Below are positions 17,530 through 26,077 of a DNA stretch of 64,000 nt, piece after piece. The stretch lies in the NCBI RefSeq assembly GCF_007750855.1, contig NZ_CP036291.1, positions 496,001 to 560,000 on the forward strand. The letters are read 5' to 3'. How positions within the stretch are numbered: the first letter of the stretch is position 1; the number at the start of each line of letters is the position of its first letter. The translations under genes were made by a program, and so were the position numbers. A model generated the notes under the pieces. It ran no database searches, had not been told where the DNA came from, and saw only the letters and a program-made list of their open reading frames with translations. Origin of the DNA: Pirellulimonas nuda. GTDB taxonomy: Bacteria; Planctomycetota; Planctomycetia; Pirellulales; Lacipirellulaceae.

Positions 17530-17543
17530 CCCGCCTAGGCGGG
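17530..17543. promoter_or_regulatory. Palindrome CCCGCCTAGGCGGG between araB and regulator
   Basis: A 14-base perfect palindrome in the divergent araB/XylR-type regulator gap. A second imperfect palindrome CTGCAAGCTAGCAG follows at 17556-17569, and TATTAT (17553-17548, minus strand) could be an araB -10 box, but no good -35 was found. Proposed as an operator region by position only. Confidence 0.35.
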
Positions 17544-17644
17544 CCGCATAATACACTGCAAGCTAGCAGTTTGGCGAGCCGATTCCCGCGAATTCGCGAT
17601 TTCCGCCCGTCGGTTCTCCCTAGTCCCTCAGCGGCCCCGCTCCC

Positions 17645-18817
17645 ATGCCTCCCAGCAGCACCCCGAAGGTTGCATTGCTTGAAGAGGCGTCTCGAGGGTT
17701 CGGTCGGGCGCTGCTCAAGGGGGTTGCGCACTACATACGCGTGCACGGGCCGTGGAGCATTCACCTTCAGCCCACGGCGACCTCGCGCGTGGTCCCAGAC
17801 TTGGACGCCTGGGAGGGGGACGGGGTGATCGCCCGCGTTGAGACCCCCCAAGCCCTGGACGTGCTGCGGAAGATCAACAAGCCCACGGTGCTGGTCGATG
17901 CAGAGCCCGATTGGGACCTGGGCAATGGCGAGTGGCCGGTCGCCCGCGTAGCCAGCGATTCGCTCGCCGCGGCCCGGATGGCCGCGGCCCACCTGGTGGA
18001 GCGGGGGTTCAGCGAGTTCGCCTTTCTGGGCTCGGCACAGCGGGTATGGTCGCACCGTCGCGAGCGGGCTTTCACCGAAGCCATCCGGCTGGCGGGCCAC
18101 GAGGCACGCGTGTTCGACCTGCCGACCTCCGGCAAACGCCGGCCGTGGGCCAAGGAGCTCCGCCACCTGGCGGATTGGGTAGAACAGCTCCCCCGGCCGA
18201 TCGGCGTGATGACCGCCAACGACGACCGGGGGCGACAGTTGCTTGACGCTTGCCGGCTGGCGGGCGTACGCTGCCCCGAAGACATCGCGGTGATCGGCGT
18301 CGACGACGACCTGCTGTTGTGCGAGCTCTCCGATCCCCCGCTCAGCAGCATCGCCTTGAACGCCGAACGCGGGGGGTTCCAAGCGGCCGAGACGCTCGAC
18401 CGGATGATGCAGGGCAAGGCGCCCCCGCAGGACGAGATGCTTGTCGAAGCGCTCCACGTAGTCGAGCGACGCAGCACCGACAGCCTGGCGATCGCCCAGC
18501 CCGAAGTAGTGGCGGCGCTCAGGTTTATCCACGCCCACCGCGACAAGCACGTGTCGGTGGACGAAGTAGCCGCCCACGTCGGCGTCCCGCGGCGCACGCT
18601 GGAGATCCGCTTCCGCGAGCAGTTGGGGCGGACGATCTTGAACGAGGTCCAGCGCGTGCGGCTCGACCACGCCAAGCGGCTGCTGCAAGAAAGCGACCTG
18701 CCGATCCCCGCGGTTGCCCAGGCCAGCGGCTTTAGTTCCGCCAGCTACCTGATCCAGGTCTTCCGCGCCAAGGTCGGCATCACGCCGGCCAAGTACCGCG
18801 ACTGCCACCGGCTGTAG
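17645..18817 (+). CDS. XylR-type sugar-responsive regulator
   Basis: 390 residues. Residues 8 to about 275 form a LacI-like periplasmic-binding fold (KVALLEEASRGFGRALLKGV; VASDSLAAARMAAAHLVERGF; VMTANDDRGRQLLDAC; IAVIGVDDDLLLCELSDPPLSS). The C-terminal 100 residues are an AraC-type double HTH (VDEVAAHVGVPRRTLEIRFR, then IPAVAQASGFSSASYLIQVF, AKVGITPAKYR). This is the E. coli XylR layout. It diverges from araB, which makes control of the arabinose operon in answer to L-arabinose the simplest reading, although the family is named for xylose. ATG at 17645. Confidence 0.88.
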   Translation: MPPSSTPKVALLEEASRGFGRALLKGVAHYIRVHGPWSIHLQPTATSRVVPDLDAWEGDGVIARVETPQALDVLRKINKPTVLVDAEPDWDLGNGEWPVARVASDSLAAARMAAAHLVERGFSEFAFLGSAQRVWSHRRERAFTEAIRLAGHEARVFDLPTSGKRRPWAKELRHLADWVEQLPRPIGVMTANDDRGRQLLDACRLAGVRCPEDIAVIGVDDDLLLCELSDPPLSSIALNAERGGFQAAETLDRMMQGKAPPQDEMLVEALHVVERRSTDSLAIAQPEVVAALRFIHAHRDKHVSVDEVAAHVGVPRRTLEIRFREQLGRTILNEVQRVRLDHAKRLLQESDLPIPAVAQASGFSSASYLIQVFRAKVGITPAKYRDCHRL

Positions 18818-18907
18818 CCCGGGGTTTAGGTGTTGGGGCCTGAGGGTTCGCGGTAGGCTATAGCAGTCGGTCGCTGCCCCAACCTCGGTCCCAACACGCA
18901 ACCTGCC

Positions 18908-20311
18908 ATGCCTGCCCGCCTCGGTGGATTGATCCTCGCGCTGGCCGCCGCGCAGCCGGCGTTCACCCAGCAGCCGGCCGATGGACGGGGGGCGTCCGAC
19001 GCTCCCACGTCTCTGTCGACCCGCGCCACGGGCAGCGACTGGCCAGACTTCCTCGGGCCGCACCGCGACGGCAAGTCGGCCGAGACCGGCCTGGCGCTGG
19101 GCTTCTCCGGCGAAGGCCCGCCGATCGTGTGGCGGTGCGACCTGGGGCAGAGCTACGCCGCCCCCACGGTCGCGCTCGGCCGGCTGTTGCACTTCGGCCG
19201 GCACGGCGATCAAGCACGGCTCACCTGCCGCAACGCGGAGACGGGCGACGAGCTGTGGACCATCGAACACCCGACCGACTTCACCGACATGCTGGGCTAC
19301 AACAACGGGCCGCGGGCCTCGCCCGTGGTCGACGGCGGGCGTGCGTACACGATGAGCGCCGACGGCGTGCTGCAGTGCGTCACGCTGGCCGATGGCAAGC
19401 TCGTGTGGCGGATCGACACCACCGAGAAGTTTGGCGTGGTGAAGAACTTCTTCGGCGTTGGCGGCACGCCGGTAGTGTGGGGCGAGCTGCTGATCGCAAA
19501 CATCGGCGGCAGCCCCGCCGGCAGCCCCAGCGACGTGTACGCCGCCAGCGGCCGGGTGGAGGGGAACGGAACGGGGATCGTCGCCTTCAACAAACGCACG
19601 GGCGAGGTCGTCTGGCAGGCGACCGACGAGCTCGCCTCGTACTCCAGCCCCATCATCCACCAGCACGCCGGGCAGACCTGGCTCTTGGCGTTGGCGCGGG
19701 GCGGGCTGGTTGGTTTGAACCCGGCTGACGGCGCGGTGCGGTTCGAGTTTGCGTGGCGGTCGCGGAAGCTGGAGAGCGTGAACGCCTCGACCCCCGTCGC
19801 CGCCGGCGACCGGGTGTTTATCTCCGAGGCCTACGAGCCGGGCGGCGCGGTGCTCAGGCTCACCGACGCTCAGCCGGAGGTTGTCTGGAGCGACGGCGAG
19901 CGCCGACGCGACAAGTCGATGGAGCTCCACTGGAACACGCCGGTCTTGCTCGATGGTTACTTGTACGGCTCTAGCGGGCAGCACGCCGGCCAGGCCGAGT
20001 TGCGGTGCGTTGAGTTCGCCACGGGGCGTGTGGCGTGGGGCGAGCCGGGGCTGGGCCGCGCGTCGCTGCTGCTGGCCGATGGGAAGTTGATCTGCTTGAG
20101 CGAAGACGGCACGCTGCGTCTGCTCAAGGCGACGCCCGACGCGTACACCCAGCTCGCCGAGTGGACGCCACGCAGCGCCGATGGCGAGCCGTTGCTGGGC
20201 TACCCCGCGTGGGCGGCGCCCGTGCTCAGTCATGGGTTGTTGTATGTGCGCGGGGCGGACCGGCTGCTGTGTTTGGATGTGAGCGGCGGTCGGACGCTCA
20301 AGAATAATTGA
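18908..20311 (+). CDS. Exported PQQ-like beta-propeller protein (BamB-like)
   Basis: 467 residues with a short signal peptide (GLILALAAAQPAFT) and WPDFLGPHRDGKS, a motif common at the start of planctomycete quinoprotein-like propellers. Repeated blades show the AxDxxTGxxxW pattern: NAETGDELWTIE, LADGKLVWRID, NKRTGEVVWQA, NPADGAVRFEF, EFATGRVAWGE. No dehydrogenase active-site residues were recognised. It is likely periplasmic and a protein-binding scaffold or sugar sensor; function not known. It stands alone, 90 bp after the regulator. Confidence 0.75.
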   Translation: MPARLGGLILALAAAQPAFTQQPADGRGASDAPTSLSTRATGSDWPDFLGPHRDGKSAETGLALGFSGEGPPIVWRCDLGQSYAAPTVALGRLLHFGRHGDQARLTCRNAETGDELWTIEHPTDFTDMLGYNNGPRASPVVDGGRAYTMSADGVLQCVTLADGKLVWRIDTTEKFGVVKNFFGVGGTPVVWGELLIANIGGSPAGSPSDVYAASGRVEGNGTGIVAFNKRTGEVVWQATDELASYSSPIIHQHAGQTWLLALARGGLVGLNPADGAVRFEFAWRSRKLESVNASTPVAAGDRVFISEAYEPGGAVLRLTDAQPEVVWSDGERRRDKSMELHWNTPVLLDGYLYGSSGQHAGQAELRCVEFATGRVAWGEPGLGRASLLLADGKLICLSEDGTLRLLKATPDAYTQLAEWTPRSADGEPLLGYPAWAAPVLSHGLLYVRGADRLLCLDVSGGRTLKNN

Positions 20312-20350
20312 AACTTGCAAATCTACGGACGACCACCGCTCGCGCGTCAA

Positions 20351-20387
20351 TTTGCAACTTGCAATCGCTAGTTTGCAACTTGCAATC
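20351..20387 (+). repeat. Direct repeat TTTGCAACTTGCAATC x2
   Basis: Two exact 16-base copies at 20351-20366 and 20372-20387, period 21. A degenerate third (AACTTGCAAATC) lies near 20310. They sit in the short leader of the GNAT gene, so an operator array is possible; no protein partner is evident. Confidence 0.55.
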
Positions 20388-20410
20388 CTCAGCCAACCAC
20401 AACCATCGCC

Positions 20411-20899
20411 ATGAACGTCATCACCGCCGACCTCGCCAACGATTCCCATGCCTGGGCGGTGCTCTCGCTCACAGACGCCTACGCACGCGACCCCATGGGC
20501 AACGGCCGGCCGCTGGCCGGCGACGTCTGCGAGCGCCTCGGCCCGGCGCTCCGCGAACACCCCACCACCGTGGTGCTGCTGGCGTACGACGGCGATACGC
20601 CCGTCGGCATCGCCACCTGCTTCCTCGGCTTCAGCACCTTCGCGGCCCGTCCGCTGCTGAACGTCCACGACCTGTCGGTCCTGCCGTCGCACCGCGGCCA
20701 GGGGGTCGGCCGGATGCTGCTCGACGCGGTCGCTGACAAGGCCCGGGGGCTCGGCTGCTGCAAGGTCACGCTCGAAGTGCTCGAAGCAAACCCCGCCCGC
20801 CGGATCTACGAAGCAGCCGGATTTCAGCAGGTCTCCTACGGCCAGGGTGCGGGCGGGGCGTTGTTCTTGAGCAAGCCGCTGGACCCGCCGACCCCGTAG
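20411..20899 (+). CDS. GNAT-family N-acetyltransferase
   Basis: 162 residues with the GNAT fold. The acetyl-CoA loop is seen as VLPSHRGQGVGRMLLDAV (R/Q-x-x-G-x-G/A type) near residues 93-110, preceded by the conserved strand NVHDLSV and followed by CCKVTLEVLEANPARRIYEAAGF. Cytoplasmic acetyltransfer to an amine of a small molecule or protein; substrate unknown. ATG at 20411 after the tandem repeats. Confidence 0.82.
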   Translation: MNVITADLANDSHAWAVLSLTDAYARDPMGNGRPLAGDVCERLGPALREHPTTVVLLAYDGDTPVGIATCFLGFSTFAARPLLNVHDLSVLPSHRGQGVGRMLLDAVADKARGLGCCKVTLEVLEANPARRIYEAAGFQQVSYGQGAGGALFLSKPLDPPTP

Positions 20900-21503
20900 C
20901 CGCTGCGGACCTGTCTGGCGATCTTCGTCGGCTCGGGAGGGCCGGTTTGTCGGCCAGGGCTTTTTGTCCCTTTTGTCCAGCGTCACGGGGGAATGATTTT
21001 CGGACAAAACCCACCCCCGTCGTCGAAACGCGGGGAAAACGACCCTTCGCCGGGCCTCTGGCGTCTCCATGGGGGCCTCCTAACCAGGTTTCACGGGTCC
21101 TGAGCGGACACCTCGGGGACAAAAGTAGCGCACTCCTGACGGACGGCGTCGGTCCCAGGCAAGGGGCGCAGCTCTCCCCAGGCCACGAGCAAAGGGGTCG
21201 CCAGCGGTTGGGGGAGGGTTTCGGCGCGGCCGTCGTTGATCGCTAAGCGGCAGCAGGCCCATTATCCCACCTGACTTGGGCGCCGCCACGGCGATTCGTA
21301 GCCACCCGGGCCGGACCCCTGGCGTGGGCAATGCGGTTCCGGCCGCGTCGGCGCTCTGCTAAGATGAAACCCCCACGTTCCCCCCGCCCTCGCGTCTGCG
21401 CGGCGTTTCCCCCTGCCGCGCAGCCCCCGTAAATCACCTGGCCGCGCCTTGCTGGGCGTCGCCCGTCCGGCTGATTCCCCGCCCAAGCCACAGAGATCCC
21501 CCC
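20900..21503. other. Intergenic with repeat element B
   Basis: About 600 bp between the GNAT and SulP genes. It holds element B (20960-21126). The remainder, 21127-21503, shows no convincing gene; the SulP promoter is probably there. ATG-less frames in this stretch lack any recognisable protein pattern. Confidence 0.5.
20960..21126 (-). repeat. Intergenic element bounded by ACTTTTGTCC-like inverted repeats (copy B)
   Basis: Read on the minus strand it starts ACTTTTGTCC (21126-21117) and ends GGACAAAAGGGACAAAAAG, with GGGTTTTGTCCGAAAAT in between: the same three blocks, order and spacing class as copy A at 9713-9898, but 167 bp long and with divergent filler. The conserved ends and core suggest selection or recent spread. 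Confidence 0.6.
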
Positions 21504-23294
21504 GTGCTCAACCTGTTCCGCCTGCAAGAACGCAACGTCAAGAACGACGTCCTCTCGGGCCTCACCGTCGCCCTGGCGCTCGTGCCCGAAGCGGTCGCCT
21601 TCGCGTTCGTCGCCGGGGTCTCGCCCATCATCGGGCTTTACTCTGCGTTCTTCATCGGGCTGCTGGCCTCGATCTTTGGGGGTCGTCCCGGAATGATCTC
21701 GGGCGCCACCGGCGCCATGGCGGTGGTGGTGGTGTCGCTGGTGGGGGTGCACGGCATCGAGTACTTGTTCCCCGCGGTCATGCTGTGCGGGGTGCTGCAG
21801 GTGCTGGCCGGGTTCGGGAAGCTGGGGATGCTGATCCGCATGGTCCCCCACTCGGTAGTGCTGGGCTTCGTGAACGGGCTGGCGATCGTGATCTTCATGG
21901 CGCAGTTCGGCAGCTTCCAAACTATCAACGGCTTGGGCCGGCTCAGCTACATCCAGGGCCCCGCGCTGTGGATCATGGCCGGGCTCACCGCGCTCACGAT
22001 GGCCATCATCTGGCTGCTCCCCAAACTCACCCGCGCCGTGCCGGCGTCGCTGGCCGCCATCTTGGTGGTGACGGGGTTGTCGGTCGCCCTCAACCACTCT
22101 CTCGACCCGGGCCTAGCGGCAGAGAACCAGCCGCGCGTGGTGCTGACCGTCGGAGACATGCTGTTGACCAACGCCAAGGCCCAAGCCGCCGACGAGGCGC
22201 TCACCGCAGCCCAAGCGGTTCCAGCCGGCACGACGCTCGCTGCATCGCGTGGGCCGGCCGGTCACGCCCACGCCGCGGCGCCGACGCCCGACACCCCCGA
22301 GGCGCGGGCCGCTGTGGCGCAAGCCATCGACGGCGTCACGCCCGACTCGGTCGGCCTGAGCGCCGGGCTGCCGATGCCGTTCTTCTTGGAGTACGCCTTC
22401 CCGCCGCTCACGCTCGCCACGCTGTGGATCATCCTTCCCTACGCGCTCACCCTCGCGGCGGTCGGGCTGATCGAGAGCCTGATGACCCTCGCCCTGGTCG
22501 ATGAGATCACCGAGACCCGCGGCCAGGGGAACCGCGAGTGCGTCGGCCAAGGGATCGCCAACATGGTCTGCGGCCTGTTCGGCGGCATGGGGGGCTGCGC
22601 CATGATCGGCCAGTCGCTGATCAACGTGAACTCCGGAGGCCGTGGCCGGCTGTCCGGCATCGTGGCCGCCGTGTGCTTGCTGATGTTCGTGCTGTTCCTG
22701 GCGCCGTGGATCGAGATGATCCCGATGGCGGCGCTGGTGGGCGTGATGTTTATGGTGGTGATCGGCACGTTCGAGTGGGCGTCGCTGCGGATGGCCCGCA
22801 AGATCCCCATGGCCGACTACTTTGTGATGGTGCTGGTGGCCGGCTACACGGCCGTGATGCACGACCTGGCGACCGCCGTGGTGCTGGGGGTGGTCGCCTC
22901 GGCGCTGGTGTTCGCGTGGCAGCACGCCAAACACATCGGGGCCGACATCAAACACAACGAGTTCGGCAGCAAGATCTACCAGCTCCACGGCCCGTTGTTC
23001 TTCGCCTCGACCGCGTCGTTCAAGGACCTGTTCGACCCCAAGAACGACCCCGAAGACGTGGTGATCGACTTCTACTACACCCGCGTGTACGACCAGTCGG
23101 GACTCGAGGCGATTAGCGCCCTGGCCGACAAGTACGAGGCGCAGGGCAAGCGGCTGCACCTGACGCACCTCAGCCCCGAGTGCCGCCGGCTATTGAACCG
23201 CGCGGGCGACCTGGTAGAGGTGAACCTCTCCGAAGACCCGCAGTACCACGTAGCCACCGACCGGATCGAGCCGCTGCTAAGCCTGAAGGCCTAA
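21504..23294 (+). CDS. SulP-family anion transporter
   Basis: SLC26/SulP transporter of 596 residues: about 10-14 membrane helices followed by a C-terminal STAS domain. Visible: [24 protein letters not shown] at the N-terminus, [56 protein letters not shown], and a STAS core ([19 protein letters not shown]). An Ala/Pro-rich insert near residues 225-270 lies between helices. The start is GTG at 21504. Substrate may be sulfate or bicarbonate; a TSUP-type exporter gene follows 211 bp later, which favours sulfur-oxyanion handling, but this is inference. Confidence 0.9.
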   Translation: MLNLFRLQERNVKNDVLSGLTVALALVPEAVAFAFVAGVSPIIGLYSAFFIGLLASIFGGRPGMISGATGAMAVVVVSLVGVHGIEYLFPAVMLCGVLQVLAGFGKLGMLIRMVPHSVVLGFVNGLAIVIFMAQFGSFQTINGLGRLSYIQGPALWIMAGLTALTMAIIWLLPKLTRAVPASLAAILVVTGLSVALNHSLDPGLAAENQPRVVLTVGDMLLTNAKAQAADEALTAAQAVPAGTTLAASRGPAGHAHAAAPTPDTPEARAAVAQAIDGVTPDSVGLSAGLPMPFFLEYAFPPLTLATLWIILPYALTLAAVGLIESLMTLALVDEITETRGQGNRECVGQGIANMVCGLFGGMGGCAMIGQSLINVNSGGRGRLSGIVAAVCLLMFVLFLAPWIEMIPMAALVGVMFMVVIGTFEWASLRMARKIPMADYFVMVLVAGYTAVMHDLATAVVLGVVASALVFAWQHAKHIGADIKHNEFGSKIYQLHGPLFFASTASFKDLFDPKNDPEDVVIDFYYTRVYDQSGLEAISALADKYEAQGKRLHLTHLSPECRRLLNRAGDLVEVNLSEDPQYHVATDRIEPLLSLKA

Positions 23295-23295
23295 A

Positions 23296-23428
23296 CGTAG
23301 GCCGGAACAAGTCCGCCAAAGGCGGACGCAGTTCCGGCGATCGGCGGGTTCGTGGTTCGGGACGCCAGGGCGTTCTCCGCCCCGTGCCGGAACTGCGACT
23401 CGCTGTGCTCGCCTTGTTCCGGCCTACG
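23296..23428. repeat. Nested palindromic (REP-like) element
   Basis: Outer arms CGTAGGCCGGAACAAG (23296-23311) and CTTGTTCCGGCCTACG (23413-23428) are perfect; inner arms GCAGTTCCGGC (23328-23338) and GCCGGAACTGC (23386-23396) are also perfect; TCCGCCAAAGGCGGA makes a small hairpin inside. It lies directly after the SulP stop codon. Confidence 0.75.
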
Positions 23429-23505
23429 GATATGGCTCGGGTGATTCTTCTGATTAGAATCGCGTGGTAGTCCCCGAACCGCCCCCATAGTTTCTGTGCT
23501 TCTGT

Positions 23506-24528
23506 ATGACTCGATTCATGCGCTTGTGGCCCTGGCTGTTGTGGCTGGCGGCGTTCTACGCGGTTTGGCTCTACTTGGTCTTTGGCCAGGGACGCTGGGC
23601 CGACGTCACCGAGCACTGGCCCATCGCGTTGGCGATGGCGCTGGGGAGCTACGTGGCGGGCTCGACCCCGATGGGTGGCGGCACGGTTGGGTTCCCGATC
23701 TTGGTGCTGCTGTTCGACCTGCCGGCCAAGCTGGGACGCGACTTTAGTTTCGCGGTGCAGTCGATCGGCATGGTGAGCGCCGCTTTTTTCATCCTCTCGC
23801 GGCGCCAGACGCTGGCGTGGGGGGCGCTACGCGGCGCGATGCTGGGCTCGCTCATCGGGACCCCTGTCGGGATGTACTGGATTGCGCCGCTGATCCCCGG
23901 GCTGTGGATCAAGGTGCTGTTCGCGGTAGTGTGGGCCAGCTTCGGCCTATTGCACCTGTACCGCATCAACGAGATCGCGGGCCGCCACGGCCACGCCACC
24001 CGCATTAGCGACGGCGGGTTCGGCATGGGCCTGATCGTCGGCCTGGCGTCGGGCGCCACCGTCGCCGCGGTCACCGGCGTGGGGATCGACATGGTGCTGT
24101 ACGGCGCGCTGGTGCTGCTGCTGCACACCGACCTGAAGATCGCCATCCCGACGTCGGTCGTGATCATGGCGTTCGTTTCGGTGCTGGGGATCACGATCAA
24201 GGCCGCCACGGGAACCGTCACCCCCGGGGTGTACGAGAACTGGCTCGCGGCCGCGCCGGTGGTGGCGCTGGGCGCCCCGCTGGGGGCGCTGGTGGTCGAC
24301 CTGATCGGCCGCAAGCCGACGCTGCTGTTCGTGTCGGTGCTGTGCGTAGGGCAGTTCGTGTGGACCTGTTTCCACGAACGCGCCACGCTGGGCGTGACGG
24401 GGGTGGCGGCGTCGATGGCGGGGGTGGTGGTGTGCCTGCTTGGCTTTGAGGCGCTGCGGGCGTGGGGGAACCGGCTGGTGGAAAGGCGCGGGGCGGCGGA
24501 GCCGGCGTTGGCGATGGAGCAAGCGTGA
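23506..24528 (+). CDS. TSUP (TauE/SafE) family permease
   Basis: 340-residue inner-membrane protein with about nine helices in two halves. Family marks: YVAGSTPMGGGTVGFPILVLLFDLPAKLGRDFSFAVQSIGM in the first half and GASGATVAAVTGVGIDM-like sequence (LASGATVAAVTGVGIDMVL) in the second, each with the Gly-rich re-entrant pattern. TSUP proteins move sulfite, thiosulfate or sulfoacetate. It follows the SulP gene on the same strand after a palindromic element. ATG at 23506. Confidence 0.85.
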   Translation: MTRFMRLWPWLLWLAAFYAVWLYLVFGQGRWADVTEHWPIALAMALGSYVAGSTPMGGGTVGFPILVLLFDLPAKLGRDFSFAVQSIGMVSAAFFILSRRQTLAWGALRGAMLGSLIGTPVGMYWIAPLIPGLWIKVLFAVVWASFGLLHLYRINEIAGRHGHATRISDGGFGMGLIVGLASGATVAAVTGVGIDMVLYGALVLLLHTDLKIAIPTSVVIMAFVSVLGITIKAATGTVTPGVYENWLAAAPVVALGAPLGALVVDLIGRKPTLLFVSVLCVGQFVWTCFHERATLGVTGVAASMAGVVVCLLGFEALRAWGNRLVERRGAAEPALAMEQA

Positions 24529-24714
24529 GCGGGGGACGCAGGTTGTAGGTCGGGTGGTTCGCCAAGCGGCAACCTATCGAAGGTCTCGAAGCGTCCCCGC
24601 CGGACAGGCGCCCTACGAACTACGATCTCCATTTCCTTATTCGACTTGACGCCTGACAGGCCCGTACCGAAAATCAGGCTGGGCGTTCTCGAACGATTCT
24701 CTCCCGAGCAACCC

Positions 24715-25005
24715 ATGCAGATCACTCTACCGGACGAAACGGCCCTCGTCGTTCAACGTAAGGCGGCCGCTGCCGGGTTTGCGGGGCGCGTCGACGCCTA
24801 CGTTGCGCACCTGATCGCGATCGATGAGAACGAGGACTACGGCGCCCCGGCCGAGGCTTCGGTGGCGGGAAAGAATCGAGACGTTGTCGAGGCATTGGTA
24901 ACGGCCGGCGTCGAGAGCGGGCCCGCCACCCCGATGACGGATGCCGATTGGAAGGTGCTTCATGCCCGCATTGATCAGCTCGATCAAGCCAACTCGCCGA
25001 AATAG
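24715..25005 (+). CDS. ParD-like antitoxin (probable)
   Basis: 96 residues. The N-terminus MQITLPDETALVVQRKAAAAGF resembles ribbon-helix-helix antitoxins, and YVAHLIAID is typical of the first helix pair; the acidic C-terminal half would wrap the toxin. The ATG at 24715 is chosen over an earlier in-frame start at 24646, which adds a Pro/Arg-rich stretch not seen in the family. A ParE-like toxin gene follows within 8 bp. Confidence 0.6.
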   Translation: MQITLPDETALVVQRKAAAAGFAGRVDAYVAHLIAIDENEDYGAPAEASVAGKNRDVVEALVTAGVESGPATPMTDADWKVLHARIDQLDQANSPK

Positions 25006-25012
25006 GTTGGCA

Positions 25013-25321
25013 GTGGGTGCGATCGCTCTCAAATCGCCTGCCGCACTTCGCGACTTAGAGAGAATCTCTGGGTACCTTTGCGAACAGAAACTCGATGTCG
25101 CTCACCGTTTCTTGGATGCCGCGGAAAGCGCTTTTTCTCTCTTGGCGTCTAATCCACTGCTTGGGGAACCCTTCGCTCACCCCCGCTATTCTGATCTGCG
25201 GTTTCGGACGCTCCGACCACCGTTTCGCAACTACGTCCTTTTCTATCGGCCAAGTGCGGAAGGGGTTGAGATTGTCCGTCTGTTGCACGGGGCTCGGGAC
25301 TTGCCGATTGTGCTGGAGTAG
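25013..25321 (+). CDS. RelE/ParE-family toxin
   Basis: About 102 residues from GTG 25013. The core ALKSPAALRDLERISGYL, AAESAFSLLASNPLLGEPF and LRFRTLRPPFRNYVLFYRPSAEGVEIVRLLHGARDL matches ParE proteins (conserved Arg and Tyr in the R-x-x-x-x-x-Y-x-x-x-Y region). The frame is also open to ATG 24962, overlapping the antitoxin by 44 bp; GTG 25013 gives the family-like N-terminus. Expected to poison gyrase or cleave mRNA unless held by the upstream antitoxin. Confidence 0.75.
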   Translation: MGAIALKSPAALRDLERISGYLCEQKLDVAHRFLDAAESAFSLLASNPLLGEPFAHPRYSDLRFRTLRPPFRNYVLFYRPSAEGVEIVRLLHGARDLPIVLE

Positions 25322-25437
25322 TTGCTAGGTGAATCCGGGCTAGAGGCGCCCCGCCGGATGGGGGACCGCGAACGTGCGGATCGCCCAAAGTAGGATCTGG
25401 TTGATCGTTGCGGCGAACTCAGAGAGAATCTCGCACC

Positions 25438-25926
25438 ATGATCAACACCAAGAAAGTCCCCAACCGCCGCAAGCTGCGATTCAGTTCCATCGACGAAGCC
25501 CTGGCCGACGCCAAGCGGCTAGTGGGCGCCGAAGCGGATGGCACGCTCGCGGCGCTGGGCAACTGGTCGTTGGGGCAGGCGCTGGCGCACCTGGCGTACT
25601 GGGCCGAGCGCCCCTTTGACGGCTACCCCGAGCTGCGGCCGATGCCTTGGGTGCTGCGGAAGATCGTGAAGCTGATGAAGGGGCGGTTCTTGAGCCAAGG
25701 GTTGCCTGCCGGGTCGAACATCCCCGGCGTCCCGGGGGGGACCCTGGGCGCCGACCCGATGCCCGCCGGCGAGGCGCTCCAGCGGCTCGACCGCGCTCTC
25801 GCTCGCCTGCGAGAAAACTGCCCGCAGTGCCTGAACCCGCTGTTCGGTGAGATGACGCACGACGAGTGGATCGCCTTCAACCTGCGGCACGCCGAGCTGC
25901 ACCTGGGCTTCTTTCGAGTGGATTGA
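25438..25926 (+). CDS. DUF1569 (DinB-like) protein
   Basis: 162 residues. RRKLRFSSIDEALADAKRLV, NWSLGQALAHLAYW with a His, and the C-terminal HDEWIAFNLRHAELHLGFF with further His residues are the DUF1569 pattern, a four-helix DinB-like fold with a possible metal site. Family members are often stress-linked thiol-dependent enzymes, but function is unknown here. ATG at 25438; an upstream ATG at 25408 would add ten residues without support. Confidence 0.75.
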   Translation: MINTKKVPNRRKLRFSSIDEALADAKRLVGAEADGTLAALGNWSLGQALAHLAYWAERPFDGYPELRPMPWVLRKIVKLMKGRFLSQGLPAGSNIPGVPGGTLGADPMPAGEALQRLDRALARLRENCPQCLNPLFGEMTHDEWIAFNLRHAELHLGFFRVD

Positions 25927-25959
25927 GGGGCGGGAACGACGCCCGCCAACGCCCGATGG

Positions 25960-26031
25960 AGCCGGAAGCGTGAGCGCCCGGAGGCCCAACGTGTCGCGCG
26001 CAAGAACCTCCGGGCGCTGACGCTTCCGGCT
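25960..26031. repeat. REP palindrome, GCCGGAAGCG family (copy 1)
   Basis: Arms GCCGGAAGCGTGAGCGCCCG with GAGG, and their complement, match at 23 of 24 positions around a 22-base loop. Closely related to the perfect copy at 54099-54163. It lies between the stops of two convergent genes. Confidence 0.75.
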
Positions 26032-26077
26032 TCAAGGGGTGTTTGCAGCTTAGCGCGATTGGTTTGTTCGGGTTGGT

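Noticed and set aside
17504-21070. A 1188-codon open frame on the minus strand across the XylR-type, BamB-like and GNAT genes
   Set aside because: Antisense shadow of three well-supported genes; low-complexity product.
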